From positions 1 through 64,000 of the forward strand of contig CAIFEZ010000012.1 of the NCBI GenBank assembly GCA_903789595.1: a stretch of 64,000 bases of DNA, given 5' to 3'. How positions within the stretch are numbered: position 1 is the stretch's first letter; each line of letters starts with the position of its first letter. This stretch comes from an uncultured eubacterium 1-6. Lineage in GTDB: Bacteria; Bacillota; Clostridia; Lachnospirales; Lachnospiraceae. The translations under genes were made by a program, and so were the position numbers. This document shows positions 51,886 to 58,790 of this stretch, one piece after another. The notes under the pieces are model-generated. The model did not search any database. It was not told where the DNA came from and saw only the letters and a program-made list of their open reading frames with translations.

Positions 51886-52728
51886 ATGAATCAGAAGGAG
51901 AGAATCACATATCTCATTCAGTATTTGGAACAGGAGATGCCGGAATATTCCGGCTTCGATGTGCCGGAGGACGCAAAAGAGGCATTTGATCTGTTCCGCG
52001 CTCTCTGCAACGTGCGTATTCCGGGACCGGTATCCGAAGAATTCCTTAAGGTCCAGGATGCTGCCCTGCAGGAGGAGACAAGAGAGAAGGGAATCACGGA
52101 CGTTAAAGATCTGGAACCGGTGTCCTCCGATGCGCGGCTTGTCCTCTGGCAGGGGGACATCTCAACCCTGCGGTGCGACGCGATCGTCAATGCGGCCAAC
52201 AGCCAGATGCTCGGGTGCTTCCAGCCGCTTCATAACTGCATTGACAACGTTGAAAACACCTATGCCGGTGTGCAGCTGCGAAATTTCATGAATGCCCAGA
52301 TGAAGAAGAAGAGGAAGGCGTACGGCGAAGGCTATGAGCAGCCGACGGCGATTCCGATGATCAGTCCCGCATTCAACCTTCCCGCAGAGTACATCGTCCA
52401 TGTGGTTGGTCCCATCGTTTTTCCCTATCTGAGAGAGGAGCACAGAGACCAGCTTGCTGCGTGTTATCGGAACAGTCTGGACCTTGCGGCAGAGCATGGC
52501 TGTCGGAACATCGCCTTCTGCTGCATCTCGACCGGCGTATTCATGTTCCCGCAGGACAAAGCAGCGAAGATTGCGGTCAAGACTGTGAAGGAATGGCTGG
52601 ATGCGCATCCGGACAGCTGTCTGAAGAAAGTAATCTTCAACGTGTTCAAGGACAGCGATCTGAGAATCTATCAGAAACTTCTTGTGGCATCGGACAGCCG
52701 CGGGTTTAAAAAGATTATGGGCAGATGA
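51886..52728 (+). CDS. Zinc-dependent macrodomain ADP-ribosyl hydrolase
   Basis: A 280-residue protein with an N-terminal helical part (1-80) and a macrodomain (about 85-270). ADP-ribose contacts are GDI (90-92) and VNAANS (101-106). C111, H116 and C118 in GCFQPLHNCIDN give the metal site of the Zn-macro group that accompanies SirTM. The loop CCISTGVFMFP binds the distal phosphate. GGGAGGAG places the start at 51886, not at the earlier in-frame ATG (51859). It would remove ADP-ribose attached by the preceding sirtuin. Confidence 0.88.
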   Translation: MNQKERITYLIQYLEQEMPEYSGFDVPEDAKEAFDLFRALCNVRIPGPVSEEFLKVQDAALQEETREKGITDVKDLEPVSSDARLVLWQGDISTLRCDAIVNAANSQMLGCFQPLHNCIDNVENTYAGVQLRNFMNAQMKKKRKAYGEGYEQPTAIPMISPAFNLPAEYIVHVVGPIVFPYLREEHRDQLAACYRNSLDLAAEHGCRNIAFCCISTGVFMFPQDKAAKIAVKTVKEWLDAHPDSCLKKVIFNVFKDSDLRIYQKLLVASDSRGFKKIMGR

Positions 52729-52862
52729 TCGTGTATCCGATCTTGGCGGAGTAAATTGATCATGCGGGAAATGAAGGAATATGGTCTTCGGGAGCCGGAA
52801 TTTATTGATATGGAGATTGGATTTCGCGTCAATCTATATCGTAAGCAGAATGCGGCCACTGA

Positions 52863-52946
52863 CCAAGAAGCCTTTAATACTAGCCAAGAAGCAGATAAAA
52901 CTGACCAAGAAGCAAATAAAACCAGCCAAGAAACCAACAAAAAGCC
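52863..52946 (+). repeat. 21-bp tandem repeat, four units
   Basis: CCAAGAA starts at 52863, 52884, 52905 and 52926, an exact 21-bp period. It encodes the 7-residue repeat of the AAA_4 remnant. Confidence 0.8.
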
Positions 52947-53150
52947 ATACAATATCAGCCAAGTAATGAATCAAGACGCAATCCCGGAAACGGAATTGAA
53001 CAATACAGACAAGATCCGCAATGCTATTGCCGATAATCCTTCTGTGACACAAAAAGGACTGCAGGAACTGACCGGGTTGTCCGGAAGCGGAGTGCGGTAT
53101 ATTCTGCAGCAGATGCGGGCGTCCTCAGATCTTGAACATATCGAAAAACG

Positions 53151-53182
53151 CATTGACAAACATCAATGTATTGCAGTATTCT
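53151..53182 (+). promoter_or_regulatory. ars operon promoter and operator
   Basis: CATTGA-CAAACA-TCAATG (53151-53168) is an inverted repeat overlapping the -35 box TTGACA (53153-53158); TATTCT (53177-53182) is the -10 box at 18 bp. ATCAATGT recurs at 53198. The arrangement fits repression by ArsR. Confidence 0.6.
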
Positions 53183-53225
53183 TATGCATAGATGAGTATC
53201 AATGTTTGAAAGAGAGGTGTTCATC

Positions 53226-53537
53226 ATGGACGCTGAAACTGTTTCGTCTATCTGCAAGGCTCTCGGAGATCCGAACCGGCTGAAGATCGTGCAGCTGCTC
53301 TCCGGATGTGAGAAGTGTGCCTGTGTGATTCTTGAGGAGTTTAATATTACACAGCCAACATTATCGCATCACATGAAGATTCTCTGCGGCAGTGGGCTGG
53401 TGAATGTCCGGAAAGAGGGGAAATGGAGTTTTTATTCCCTGAACTGTGAAACCCTGCGGGATTTCCAGCGTTTTATTGGCGCACTGGACTGCGAGAGAAC
53501 AACCGGCTGTACCGATGGAAAGTGTGACTGCCGATGA
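53226..53537 (+). CDS. arsR: ArsR family arsenic-responsive repressor
   Basis: A 103-residue winged-helix repressor. The recognition helix is around TQPTLSHHMKIL (42-53). C28, C31 and C33 (CEKCAC) replace the classical ELCVCDL metal site at the same place, and the C-terminus adds C95, C100 and C102. Arsenite binding to such thiols releases DNA. The ATG at 53226 follows AGAGAGGTG; an earlier ATG (53202) lies in the operator region. It heads the acr3-arsC genes. Confidence 0.88.
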   Translation: MDAETVSSICKALGDPNRLKIVQLLSGCEKCACVILEEFNITQPTLSHHMKILCGSGLVNVRKEGKWSFYSLNCETLRDFQRFIGALDCERTTGCTDGKCDCR

Positions 53538-53631
53538 TATGGCGCTTTACTCAGAATAAGATTCTCGGAATGAATTCAGGAACTGTTGAGAAAAATCGGC
53601 ATCGCATCAAGCGACGGAAAGGATGACCGCC

Positions 53632-54684
53632 ATGGAAACAAAACAACAGGCTGGAATCAGCTTTTTTCAAAAATATCTGACGGTATGGGTTCTGCTCTGC
53701 ATGGGTTTTGGCATTCTGATCGGCCATTTCATACCGGTCGTGCCGGAGTCGCTGGGACGGATGGAAATTTCCGGCATATCCATACCGATTGCCGTTCTGA
53801 TCTGGATCATGATCTATCCGATGATGATCAAAGTGGATTTTCAAAGCGTGAAGGAAGTCGGGAAAAATCCCAAGGGCCTCTTCGTCACATGGATTGTCAA
53901 CTGGCTGATCAAGCCGTTTACGATGTATGGATTTGCCTGGCTTTTTCTCTTTGTGATATTTAAAAATTTCATTACACCGGATCTGGCGACACAGTACCTG
54001 GCAGGTGCCGTGCTTCTAGGAGCGGCTCCCTGTACGGCGATGGTGTTTGTCTGGAGCACGCTGGTGAACGGCAATCCGGCGTATACGGTGGTGCAGGTAG
54101 CGACAAATGACCTGATCATTCTGATCGCCTTTGTGCCGATCGTGAAGTTCCTGCTGGATGTCTCCAAAGTGTCTGTACCCTATGGCACGCTGTTCGTCAG
54201 CATCTTTCTCTTTGTAGTGATTCCGCTGGCGGGAGGTGTGATCACTCGTATTGCAGTGACAAAAAGGAAGGGAAAAGACTATCTGGAGAATGTGTTTGTC
54301 CACAAATTTGATAATGCTACGACGGCGGGCCTTCTTCTGACACTGGTGATCATCTTCAGTTCACAGGCGGAGGTTATCCTCAGTAATCCGCTGCACATTG
54401 TGCTGATTGCAGTGCCGCTGATCATTCAGACCTTTGTGGTTTTCTTCATTGCCTACGGGGCGTGCAGAGTAATCCGCCTGCCGTTTGAAATCGCGGCGCC
54501 CGCCGGCATGATCGGTGCGTCGAATTTCTTTGAGCTGGCCGTCGCCGTCGCGATCGCCCTGTTCGGGACCACAAGTCCTGCGGCATTGGCGACAACGGTC
54601 GGCGTTCTGACGGAGGTGCCGGTGATGCTCACGCTGGTGAAAATCGCCAATAAGACGAAAGGCTGGTTCGCAGATGGCAGATAA
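53632..54684 (+). CDS. acr3: Arsenite efflux transporter Acr3
   Basis: A 350-residue ten-helix membrane protein of the ACR3 (BASS/bile-acid-sodium symporter-like) family exporting arsenite. The essential cysteine is C134 in GAAPCTAMVFVWS; IEVPVMLTL-like TEVPVMLTLVKI and SNFFELAVAVAI are family segments. The ATG at 53632 suits AAAGGA better than the one at 53623. Its end overlaps arsC by 11 bases. Expression is presumably controlled by the adjacent ArsR. Confidence 0.92.
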   Translation: METKQQAGISFFQKYLTVWVLLCMGFGILIGHFIPVVPESLGRMEISGISIPIAVLIWIMIYPMMIKVDFQSVKEVGKNPKGLFVTWIVNWLIKPFTMYGFAWLFLFVIFKNFITPDLATQYLAGAVLLGAAPCTAMVFVWSTLVNGNPAYTVVQVATNDLIILIAFVPIVKFLLDVSKVSVPYGTLFVSIFLFVVIPLAGGVITRIAVTKRKGKDYLENVFVHKFDNATTAGLLLTLVIIFSSQAEVILSNPLHIVLIAVPLIIQTFVVFFIAYGACRVIRLPFEIAAPAGMIGASNFFELAVAVAIALFGTTSPAALATTVGVLTEVPVMLTLVKIANKTKGWFADGR

Positions 54685-55060
54685 AATTGTGGCATTCATC
54701 TGTACGCACAACGCCTGCCGCAGCCACATGGCGGAAGCGCTGGCCCGGCATGCCGGATACAATGGATATAAATTCTATTCGGCGGGTTCCGTTCCGCAGG
54801 AGCAGATTGACCGGAATGCAGTGCGCATCATGAAAGAACAATTCGACATCGATATGAGCGCGCAGTATTCGAAGACGGTTCGGGACATTCCGGCTCCGGA
54901 CATAGCCATATCCATGGGCTGCGGCGTGAAATGCCCCTACATCGGAAGAGAATTTGATGATGACTGGAGACTGGAAGATCCGACCGGAAAACCGGATGAA
55001 GCGTATCTCAAAGTGATCGGTCAGATACAGGAAAAGTTAAAACAAAGATTCGAGGATTAA
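54674..55060 (+). CDS. arsC: Arsenate reductase, thioredoxin-coupled type
   Basis: A 128-residue protein with the low-molecular-weight phosphatase fold. The CX5R loop is CTHNACRS (C10, C15, R16), and C83 and C87 (MGCGVKCP) provide the disulfide relay, as in S. aureus and B. subtilis ArsC. It reduces arsenate to arsenite for export by Acr3. Translation is coupled to acr3 by overlap. A hairpin follows 110 bp downstream. Confidence 0.9.
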   Translation: MADKIVAFICTHNACRSHMAEALARHAGYNGYKFYSAGSVPQEQIDRNAVRIMKEQFDIDMSAQYSKTVRDIPAPDIAISMGCGVKCPYIGREFDDDWRLEDPTGKPDEAYLKVIGQIQEKLKQRFED

Positions 55061-55171
55061 TGTCCCGTTTCCCCGGCTATGATCTTGACTTTATGGAAGA
55101 AAAGGCAGATGCATCTGCAGATCATTGAAGAAAAACTTTAAAGACGGCGCCAGACATTGATATCCGTGAAA

Positions 55172-55199
55172 GGTCCGCTGCTTTCTCAGCGCGCGGACC
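55172..55199. terminator. Hairpin between convergent arsC and the exonuclease gene
   Basis: GGTCCGC pairs with GCGGACC around 14 nt. T-rich bases follow only weakly on either strand, and the hairpin includes the stop of the minus-strand gene. Confidence 0.35.
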
Positions 55200-56409
55200 T
55201 GCGGAAAGCGCCCAGATAATCCAGCAGATACTGATGCAGAACCGCATCCTCCGTCTCCTCACTTCCGTCCAGCTTCTGCTGGAGATCCTCCCATCGGAAG
55301 TATGCGGGCTTTGCCTTATAATCCGTGTAAAAGACCGGCTCTATCTGACCGGAAAGCTGCGGCAGAAAGGTGCCACACGCCTTCTGATAGCAGGTCGCCG
55401 CCCTGGCTTTTTCCCGGTGCTCCGGATCTACGAATATCGCGACGTCCCGATGAATTGCCCGGTCCTCATCCGGCAGATAGAAGTAATTCCTGTAATCGGC
55501 AAAGAAATGTTTCATTTCTGTTTTTCTGGCATCGACAAGAAGATCCGCGCCCCGGGAATCTCCGCCGCATCCCAGTTGAAGGGCCGCTCCTTCTTCCTTT
55601 CCGGTCATCGAAGCCGGAACCGGAAAGGCGTGGTCCGCCTCTGCGTGCAGCCGCATCATCTGCCGTTCGGGGGAATTCTCCCCGGAGATCATTTCCGCCT
55701 CTCCCGACAGACGGAACCCCCCGCCAAAAAAGAGCGGATAGGAGAGCGCCGGCAGAATATCAGCCATTCCGGCGACGTCATCATGATTGTGAAGAAAAAG
55801 CAGATTCAGCAGCTCCTCGTCCCGGCTCTCCAGATACCGGCGGTAGACCGGAATCAGATCGCCGCCGCTATAGCGGTCCTCTCGTTCGATTCCAAGAAAC
55901 TGCTCCACATCCTTCTGTTTCATGGAAGGCAATCCGAGAAGCTTCTGAAAAGGCCGCACTTCCCGGTAGATATCAACGCTTTTCATTCCCTCAAACGGGT
56001 CCGGCAGTCCGTAAAATTCACATTTATGCCGAATATACGGCAGATCAAACAGATTGCCGTTAAAGTGCAGAAGCCGCACGCCTCCGGAATTCCCGGCATC
56101 CTCAGCATCTCGGGCATTCTCGGAATCTTCCGCGCCTTCCGAATTTCCGCTTCTTCCTTTCTGCAGCCCAAGCAGAAAATCCCCGAACATCTGCAGAAGA
56201 TTTTTCTCCTCCGACGGCCTGTCCAGGAACCACTGAGCCATCCTCCACTCGCCGCCGGAGCAGTACAGAACTCCGATCAGATATACGTGGGAGCTTTTCC
56301 AGGAAAGCCCCGTTGTTTCGATATCGAACAGGACCGCATCATCTTCCGGAAAATACTCCCGGATCTTATCTGTCAGATGCCTGTCCGCCGTTTCCTGTCT
56401 CTTCCGCAT
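55186..56409 (-). CDS. RNase H-like exonuclease, YprB type
   Basis: A 407-residue protein with a DEDD-type exonuclease fold. The first acidic pair is D29 and E31 in LFDIETTGLSW; HFNGNLFDLPYIR carries the next aspartate and LHNHDDVAGM the last. The C-terminal half (about 230-407) is variable with a YRNYFYLPDED segment. A Glu/Ala/Asn-rich insert lies around residues 95-115. Family members are related to YprB, of unclear substrate. GGGAGG fixes the start; the longer frame to 56499 has no homology. A TATAAT for this strand lies at 56476-56471. Confidence 0.8.
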   Translation of the reverse strand: MRKRQETADRHLTDKIREYFPEDDAVLFDIETTGLSWKSSHVYLIGVLYCSGGEWRMAQWFLDRPSEEKNLLQMFGDFLLGLQKGRSGNSEGAEDSENARDAEDAGNSGGVRLLHFNGNLFDLPYIRHKCEFYGLPDPFEGMKSVDIYREVRPFQKLLGLPSMKQKDVEQFLGIEREDRYSGGDLIPVYRRYLESRDEELLNLLFLHNHDDVAGMADILPALSYPLFFGGGFRLSGEAEMISGENSPERQMMRLHAEADHAFPVPASMTGKEEGAALQLGCGGDSRGADLLVDARKTEMKHFFADYRNYFYLPDEDRAIHRDVAIFVDPEHREKARAATCYQKACGTFLPQLSGQIEPVFYTDYKAKPAYFRWEDLQQKLDGSEETEDAVLHQYLLDYLGAFRRSAR

Positions 56410-56470
56410 CGTTTTGCCTCCCTGCGCAGTTTTTCTCATTGTGATTATCGTCGTGTGCGGTTTTTCTCTC

Positions 56471-56499
56471 ATTATAGCTTTGTTACTGTTCGCGCACAA
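56471..56499 (-). promoter_or_regulatory. Promoter of the YprB-like gene
   Basis: On the minus strand TTGTGC (56499-56494) and TATAAT (56476-56471) are 17 bp apart. The -35 box lies inside a copy of the repeat element. Confidence 0.6.
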
Positions 56500-56538
56500 C
56501 TGACCAGCAAGGATTTCAGATATCCCCTGAACAGCAGC
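56482..56538. repeat. Inverted-repeat element, short copy
   Basis: GTTACTGTTCGCGCACAACT and GACCAGCAAGGATTTCAG match the left arm of copy B; CCTGAACAGCAGC closes it as a shortened right end. Confidence 0.55.
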
Positions 56539-56661
56539 ATAGCTTTCACGCCTTCCGCCGGCAAGGTTCCGGGACGGTTTACAAAATCCTCCGTTTCGTG
56601 GTAATATGAATCCAATATGGGTCAGTCTGTACCGTCAGTCTCCGGCAGACACGGCACACGC

Positions 56662-56719
56662 GCATGATTTAATTTTTGAAAGGCTCACGTGCATGATTGG
56701 ATTTTTGAAAGGCACAATT
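56662..56719 (+). repeat. 29-bp tandem duplication of the ruvA start
   Basis: GCATGATT(TA/GG)ATTTTTGAAAGGC(T/A)CA occurs at 56662 and 56691, exactly 29 bp apart. The second copy carries the ruvA start; in the first, the ATG is followed by ATT TAA and cannot be used. Confidence 0.75.
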
Positions 56720-57316
56720 GAAGAAACAGGGCCGGATTTTGTCGTCATAGACAATAACGGGATCGGCTGGATCGTCTATGTTCCGGCGGCTCTGATCGAC
56801 CGGGATCTCCGCACGGGAGATGATGTAAAGCTGTACACGTACATGGCCGTCCGTGAGGATGCAGTGACACTCTACGGTTTTTTCACAAAAGATGACCTCG
56901 AGGTCTTCCGGCTCCTGCTCAATGTCAGCGGCATCGGACCGAAGGGCGCTCTGGGCGTTCTTTCCTCCATGACGGCGGACAGTCTCCGCTTCGCGGTGCT
57001 CGCGGATGATGCCGCCGCGATCGCAAAGGCGCCCGGCATTGGCAAGAAAACCGCCCAGAAGCTGATTCTGGAGCTGAAGGATAAGTTCCGTCTGGATGAA
57101 GCGTTTGAAAAGAAACTCGCCCACGGAGAGAACGCGGACAGCGCGGCACCCGCAGGCTCCGGAGGACAGTCCGGCGCCGCCGATGATGCCGTACAGGCGC
57201 TTGTCGCTCTCGGCTACTCGGGATCCGAGGCTCTGCAGGCTGTCCGGAAGGCGGCAACGGATGAAAGCATGGACTCCGAAGCCATCCTCAAGGCGGCACT
57301 GAAATTTTTATTCTGA
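56693..57316 (+). CDS. ruvA: Holliday junction DNA helicase RuvA
   Basis: A 207-residue protein that binds four-way junctions and loads RuvB. The OB-fold domain (1-65; MIGFLKGTIEE), two helix-hairpin-helix motifs (NVSGIGPKGALGVL and KAPGIGKKTAQKLILEL) and the flexible acidic linker before the RuvB-binding domain (about 155-207) are present. The ATG at 56693 agrees with homology; the frame is open upstream. GAAAGG, about ten bases before it, belongs to the first copy of a 29-bp duplication. Confidence 0.95.
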   Translation: MIGFLKGTIEETGPDFVVIDNNGIGWIVYVPAALIDRDLRTGDDVKLYTYMAVREDAVTLYGFFTKDDLEVFRLLLNVSGIGPKGALGVLSSMTADSLRFAVLADDAAAIAKAPGIGKKTAQKLILELKDKFRLDEAFEKKLAHGENADSAAPAGSGGQSGAADDAVQALVALGYSGSEALQAVRKAATDESMDSEAILKAALKFLF

Positions 57317-57360
57317 CGCTGCTTATGCAATATGCAGTGTAACACATCATACAGGTATAT

Positions 57361-58362
57361 ATGGAAAAACGAATCATACAGACCGAGGCGCGGCAGGAGG
57401 ATGAACCGGTAGAGAAAAGTCTCCGCCCCCAGAGCCTCGATGAATATATCGGCCAGGAAAAGGCCAAAAAGAATCTTCGGATTTATATACAGGCTGCCCG
57501 GCAGAGAGGCGATGTTCTGGACCATGTCCTGTTCTACGGCCCGCCCGGTCTCGGGAAGACCACCCTCGCAGGCATCATCGCCAATGAGATGGGCACGCAT
57601 ATGAAGGTGACCTCCGGCCCGGCCATTGAAAAGCCCGGAGAGATGGCGGCCATTCTGAACAATCTCCAGGAGGGCGACATTCTGTTCGTCGACGAGATTC
57701 ACCGTCTGAACCGGCAGGTGGAGGAGGTCCTCTATCCGGCCATGGAGGATTACGCCATCGACATTATGATCGGCAAGGGATCCTCCGCGCGATCGATAAG
57801 GCTCGATCTCCCGAAATTCACCCTTGTAGGTGCCACGACAAGGGCAGGACTTCTGACCGCACCCCTGAGGGACCGCTTCGGCGTGATTCAGCATATGGAA
57901 TTCTATACCGTAGAGGAGCTCAGCGAGATCATCATTCACTCCTCACGGATTCTGAATGTAGAGATCGACGATGCGGGTGCGCACGAGCTTGCCAGACGGT
58001 CGCGGGGAACCCCGCGGATTGCTAACCGCCTTCTGAAGCGGGTGCGGGACTTTGCGATGGTGCAGTATGACGGAAGAATCACCGCAGATGTTGCGAACAT
58101 GGCGCTGAACCTTCTGGAAGTGGACCGGTACGGACTGGACCGCACCGACCGGAAGCTGCTGATGACGATTATCGACAAGTTCAGGGGCGGGCCGGTAGGG
58201 CTGGATACGCTCGCCGCTGCCATCGGCGAGGATTCCGGCACCATTGAGGATGTCTACGAACCGTATCTGATCAAGAACGGCTTTCTGAACCGGACCCACA
58301 GCGGAAGAGTAGCGACCGAGCTTGCCTACCACCATCTCGGGATAGATATGCCGGAAGAATAG
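57361..58362 (+). CDS. ruvB: Holliday junction DNA helicase RuvB
   Basis: A 333-residue AAA+ motor for branch migration. Walker A is [11 protein letters not shown] (60-70), Walker [11 protein letters not shown], sensor 1 GATTRAG, the arginine finger region APLRDRFG, and the C-terminal winged helix ends [13 protein letters not shown]. It follows ruvA by 44 bp in the normal order. No strong ribosome site is visible. Confidence 0.96.
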   Translation: MEKRIIQTEARQEDEPVEKSLRPQSLDEYIGQEKAKKNLRIYIQAARQRGDVLDHVLFYGPPGLGKTTLAGIIANEMGTHMKVTSGPAIEKPGEMAAILNNLQEGDILFVDEIHRLNRQVEEVLYPAMEDYAIDIMIGKGSSARSIRLDLPKFTLVGATTRAGLLTAPLRDRFGVIQHMEFYTVEELSEIIIHSSRILNVEIDDAGAHELARRSRGTPRIANRLLKRVRDFAMVQYDGRITADVANMALNLLEVDRYGLDRTDRKLLMTIIDKFRGGPVGLDTLAAAIGEDSGTIEDVYEPYLIKNGFLNRTHSGRVATELAYHHLGIDMPEE

Positions 58363-58418
58363 GCGGCAAACAGGAAGAAGCGCTTATACATTATAATATC
58401 AAACAGAGGGATAAACTT

Positions 58419-58790
58419 ATGGCGGAAAAACATTCAGTAAAGGTTCTGATTGACGGAAAGGCAATTACCCTGTCCGGCTATGAAAGTGAAGAGTACCTGC
58501 AGAGGGTTGCTTTCTATCTCAACAACAAGATTGCCGAGCTCAGCTCCATCAGCGGCTACGGACGCCTGACGCAGGACACGAAATCCATGCTTCTCGAGTT
58601 CAACATTGCGGACGACTACTTCAAGGCAAAATCCCAGGTGGATTCCATGGAGCAGGATCTCGAGAACAAGGATCAGAGTGCCTATGACATCAAGCACGAC
58701 CTCGTGGCGGCGCAGATGGAAATTGAAAGGCTGAAGAAGGAAAATGCAAGACTTCGTGAAAGCAGGAACAATGACAGCGGCCGCAAATAA
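58419..58790 (+). CDS. zapA: Cell division protein ZapA
   Basis: A 123-residue protein with the ZapA fold: HSVKVLIDGKAITLSGYESE at the N-terminus and a C-terminal coiled coil (about 70-115; VDSMEQDLENKDQ to IERLKKENARLRE). It binds FtsZ and bundles protofilaments at the division site. GAGGGAT precedes the ATG. The last 20 bases overlap the U32 gene, so both are coupled; this order after ruvB is common in Clostridia. Confidence 0.88.
   Translation: MAEKHSVKVLIDGKAITLSGYESEEYLQRVAFYLNNKIAELSSISGYGRLTQDTKSMLLEFNIADDYFKAKSQVDSMEQDLENKDQSAYDIKHDLVAAQMEIERLKKENARLRESRNNDSGRK

Larger units (their letters stand above)
52756..53283 (+). pseudogene. AAA_4/AlbA-type regulator, C-terminal remnant
   Basis: The frame begins in the end of an ATP-binding (divergent AAA_4) regulator: MREMKEYGLREPEFIDMEIG and FRVNLYR, then a hydrophilic linker of four 7-residue repeats (QEAxxT type), then a winged-helix stretch (IRNAIADNPSVTQKGLQELT, SGSGVRYILQQM). 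The N-terminal DNA-binding and ATPase parts are missing, so this is a 5'-truncated relic. The ORF runs on into arsR in another frame. AT content is high compared with the neighbours. Confidence 0.65.

Noticed and set aside
52863-52946. CRISPR-like array
   Set aside because: Direct repeats without spacers that encode a 7-residue protein repeat; no cas genes in the window. The repeats at 37113-37226 likewise have no spacers.
55234-56604. Plus-strand ORF of 456 codons over the YprB-like gene
   Set aside because: The minus strand encodes a clear DEDD exonuclease with a ribosome site and promoter; the plus frame has no features.
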